A DNA stretch of 64,000 nucleotides from a virus. The notes beneath the pieces were generated by a model. It made no database searches and had not been told where the DNA came from. It saw only the letters and a list, made by a program, of their open reading frames with translations. The stretch spans positions 62,001-126,000 of IMG/VR virus record IMGVR_UViG_3300009506_000003; one strand, given 5' to 3'. Position numbers and translations under genes: made by a program. Shown here in pieces: positions 62,944 to 64,000 of this stretch. How positions within the stretch are numbered: position 1 is the stretch's first letter; every line of letters begins with the position of its first letter.

Positions 62944-63194
62944 GCGACGACCGAAACGAATACGTGAGCATCGAGTTCGACAAGCTCGTCCGGCAGTCCA
63001 AGCCTGGCAGCCACAACCAGGGCGCTTTCCTCATCGAGGTCGATGGGGATGAGTTCTGGGTGGCCAAGAGTCAGGTGGACAACGTGGACGAGCTCATGGA
63101 CGACCTCGAGCTCCCTGAGCATCGGCGTGAGGCTGATTCGATTGAGGTGCCAAAGTGGTTGGCTGTCGAAAATGGCTGGCTCGACGAAGACTGA
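62940..63194 (+). CDS. Small acidic protein
   Basis: 84 aa; YVSIEFDKLVRQSKPGSHNQ, then GAFLIEVDGDEFWVAKSQVD gives a small beta domain, and DELMDDLELPEHRREADSIE a helix. ATGA coupled. Unknown. Confidence 0.7.
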   Translation: MSDDRNEYVSIEFDKLVRQSKPGSHNQGAFLIEVDGDEFWVAKSQVDNVDELMDDLELPEHRREADSIEVPKWLAVENGWLDED

Positions 63195-63457
63195 GGCGCT
63201 TGTACGGGAGCTTGGAAGAATACCCTCCTACGCAGGTGGGACTCTCCAAGCTCCTGCATCACAACCTCCGGCTACTACATAGAGTCGAAGTTGTCACCGA
63301 AGCTCCGGGACTGGTCCGCTTCGGCCTCGTCTTCAGCTTTTGGGTGTTCTTCTTCACCTTCAACATCTACCCGTGGTGGGCGCGCAGACGTGCACAGACG
63401 TTGCTCACGCAATACGTTGCTGTCGGGACTGTCGTCACCACTGTGATTGTCGAATGA
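63155..63457 (+). CDS. Probable two-segment membrane protein
   Basis: 100 codons from GTG 63155 (GAGG 7 bases upstream; a TTG near 63200 is an alternative). Basic start (CRKWLARRRLRRLYGS), then hydrophobic VRFGLVFSFWVFFFTFNIYP and LLTQYVAVGTVVTTVIV. Holin-like in outline, last gene of the operon. Not certain. Confidence 0.6.
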   Translation: MVGCRKWLARRRLRRLYGSLEEYPPTQVGLSKLLHHNLRLLHRVEVVTEAPGLVRFGLVFSFWVFFFTFNIYPWWARRRAQTLLTQYVAVGTVVTTVIVE

Positions 63458-63472
63458 GGAGGCGCTAGAGGG

Positions 63473-63649
63473 TCAAGCGGCTACCTGGACTTTTGGGAGC
63501 CGCACCCTCACTCCCCAAGCCCTCATGAGCTGGCGCATGTGCGCCCTCAGCACAGGGTCATGGGTCGTTTTGAGCCTCTCTTTCAGTTTCCTCAGGTGCT
63601 CCTTCGGAGAATCACCTGAGGAGCCGATCTCGGTCGCGTTCCAGACCAT
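63473..63649 (-). CDS. Small basic protein
   Basis: 58 aa (MVWNATEIGSSGDSPKEHLR), Arg/Lys-rich helices to VRLPKVQVAA. ATG 63649 behind a strong GTAGGAGGAAG. Convergent with the membrane gene, divergent from 63774; class 2 promoter upstream. Confidence 0.65.
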   Translation of the reverse strand: MVWNATEIGSSGDSPKEHLRKLKERLKTTHDPVLRAHMRQLMRAWGVRVRLPKVQVAA

Positions 63650-63658
63650 GACTTCCTC

Positions 63659-63674
63659 CTACACATCTTCTATG
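63659..63674 (-). promoter_or_regulatory. Candidate - strand promoter, class 2
   Basis: - strand CATAGAAGATGTGTAG, two mismatches from the site before 14595 (CATAGAAAATATGTAG). It overlaps the left arm of a large inverted repeat. Confidence 0.45.
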
Positions 63675-63734
63675 TATTTTACCACAACGTCACATTTTTG
63701 GTTGTTGTTTCACAAAGTTGTGGTAGGAAGATGT
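63663..63734. repeat. Large inverted repeat in divergent promoter region
   Basis: ACATCTTC (63663-63670) and ACCACAAC (63681-63688) reappear inverted as GTTGTGGT (63717-63724) and GAAGATGT (63727-63734). The spacing of the two half-sites differs (10 and 2 bases). Could be paired operators or mirrored promoters for the two divergent genes. Confidence 0.6.
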
Positions 63735-63773
63735 CTCACATTCATTTCACCCTCAGATAGGGAGACCAGAGCA

Positions 63774-63971
63774 ATGACTCAGCAAGTGACCATCAACGAA
63801 GCCCAGAAGGCGGCTCTCAAGACCATCGTGGATGGTGGCCGTCAGTCTGCTGACACCTTCAACAAGCGGACCATCTTCGCCCTCGAGAACCGCGGTCTCG
63901 TCAAGACGACCGAGAACAAGAAGGGCATCTTCGTGGCCCCGACCGCGAAGGGGAAGAAGGCCCTCAACTAG
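63774..63971 (+). CDS. Small winged-helix-like protein
   Basis: 65 aa. EAQKAALKTIVDGGRQSADT, FNKRTIFALENRGLVKTTEN, then GIFVAPTAKGKKALN matches the winged helix of MarR-like regulators (helix, recognition helix, wing, T-x-x-G-x-x-AL end). Divergent from the 63649 gene over the inverted repeat, so it may regulate that region. The remaining 29 bases of the window show nothing. Confidence 0.7.
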   Translation: MTQQVTINEAQKAALKTIVDGGRQSADTFNKRTIFALENRGLVKTTENKKGIFVAPTAKGKKALN

Positions 63972-64000
63972 CCAACCGCCACGGCTTTGGTCATGGCGTA

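Overview
The window looks like part of the genome of a large tailed double-stranded DNA phage (Caudoviricetes). The evidence is a block of virion genes (tape measure, baseplate hub-like, tail and probable ejection proteins), a tail assembly chaperone pair joined by a canonical -1 frameshift site, phage-type accessory genes (two GroES-like proteins, RecA-like recombinase, ATP-dependent DNA ligase, MT-A70 methyltransferase, sigma factor), dozens of tightly packed genes under 150 codons, and a complete tmRNA gene. The DNA is GC-rich and the host cannot be named from the sequence. Terminase, portal, major capsid, sheath and DNA polymerase genes are not in this window.

Layout. 1-14,595 (-): virion block with a sigma-70-family factor, proteins sharing a short N-terminal F-x-DEL-like motif, a 1,150-aa baseplate-hub-like protein, a tail/baseplate protein and the tape measure. 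14,632-19,787 (+): small genes with a WGR-ATP ligase, a MazG-like pyrophosphohydrolase and an excisionase-type HTH. 19,779-30,379 (-): assembly and support genes: zinc-ribbon proteins, ribbon-helix-helix protein, two adjacent GroES-like genes, the frameshifted tail chaperone and a RecA-like recombinase. 30,502-34,859 (+): zinc-ribbon proteins, a histone-fold-like protein and an AcrVA2-like protein. 34,895-36,723 (-): Toprim protein and membrane-anchored metzincin protease. 36,937-42,341 (+): MT-A70 methyltransferase, many small proteins, tmRNA, tandem-zinc/HTH protein. 42,737-44,136 (-): CheY-like receiver and neighbours. 44,192-49,272 (+): P-loop kinase, second HTH protein, papain-like candidate. 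49,274-52,614 (-): small genes, an unusual 730-base gene-free stretch, then two more virion-type genes. 52,766-63,457 (+): pyrimidine dimer glycosylase-like enzyme, tail-fibre-like adhesin, SLOG protein and many conserved small phage proteins. The last 550 bases hold a divergent pair of small genes around a large inverted repeat.

Regulation. At least twelve sites fit a bipartite promoter (G/C)AAA, 13-16 bases, then a box ending CATAA or GATAA. They stand before + strand operons and before recA and the Toprim gene on the - strand. A second motif, TATRTNTAG-like, precedes - strand virion-type operons. The encoded sigma factor may read one of these. A recurrent CAGGCAGAA-type leader element lies 20-32 bases before several start codons. 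Many genes are translationally coupled (ATGA, TGATG, GTGA overlaps). Strong GC hairpins end operons, several followed by the same TTTTAGCCC tail.
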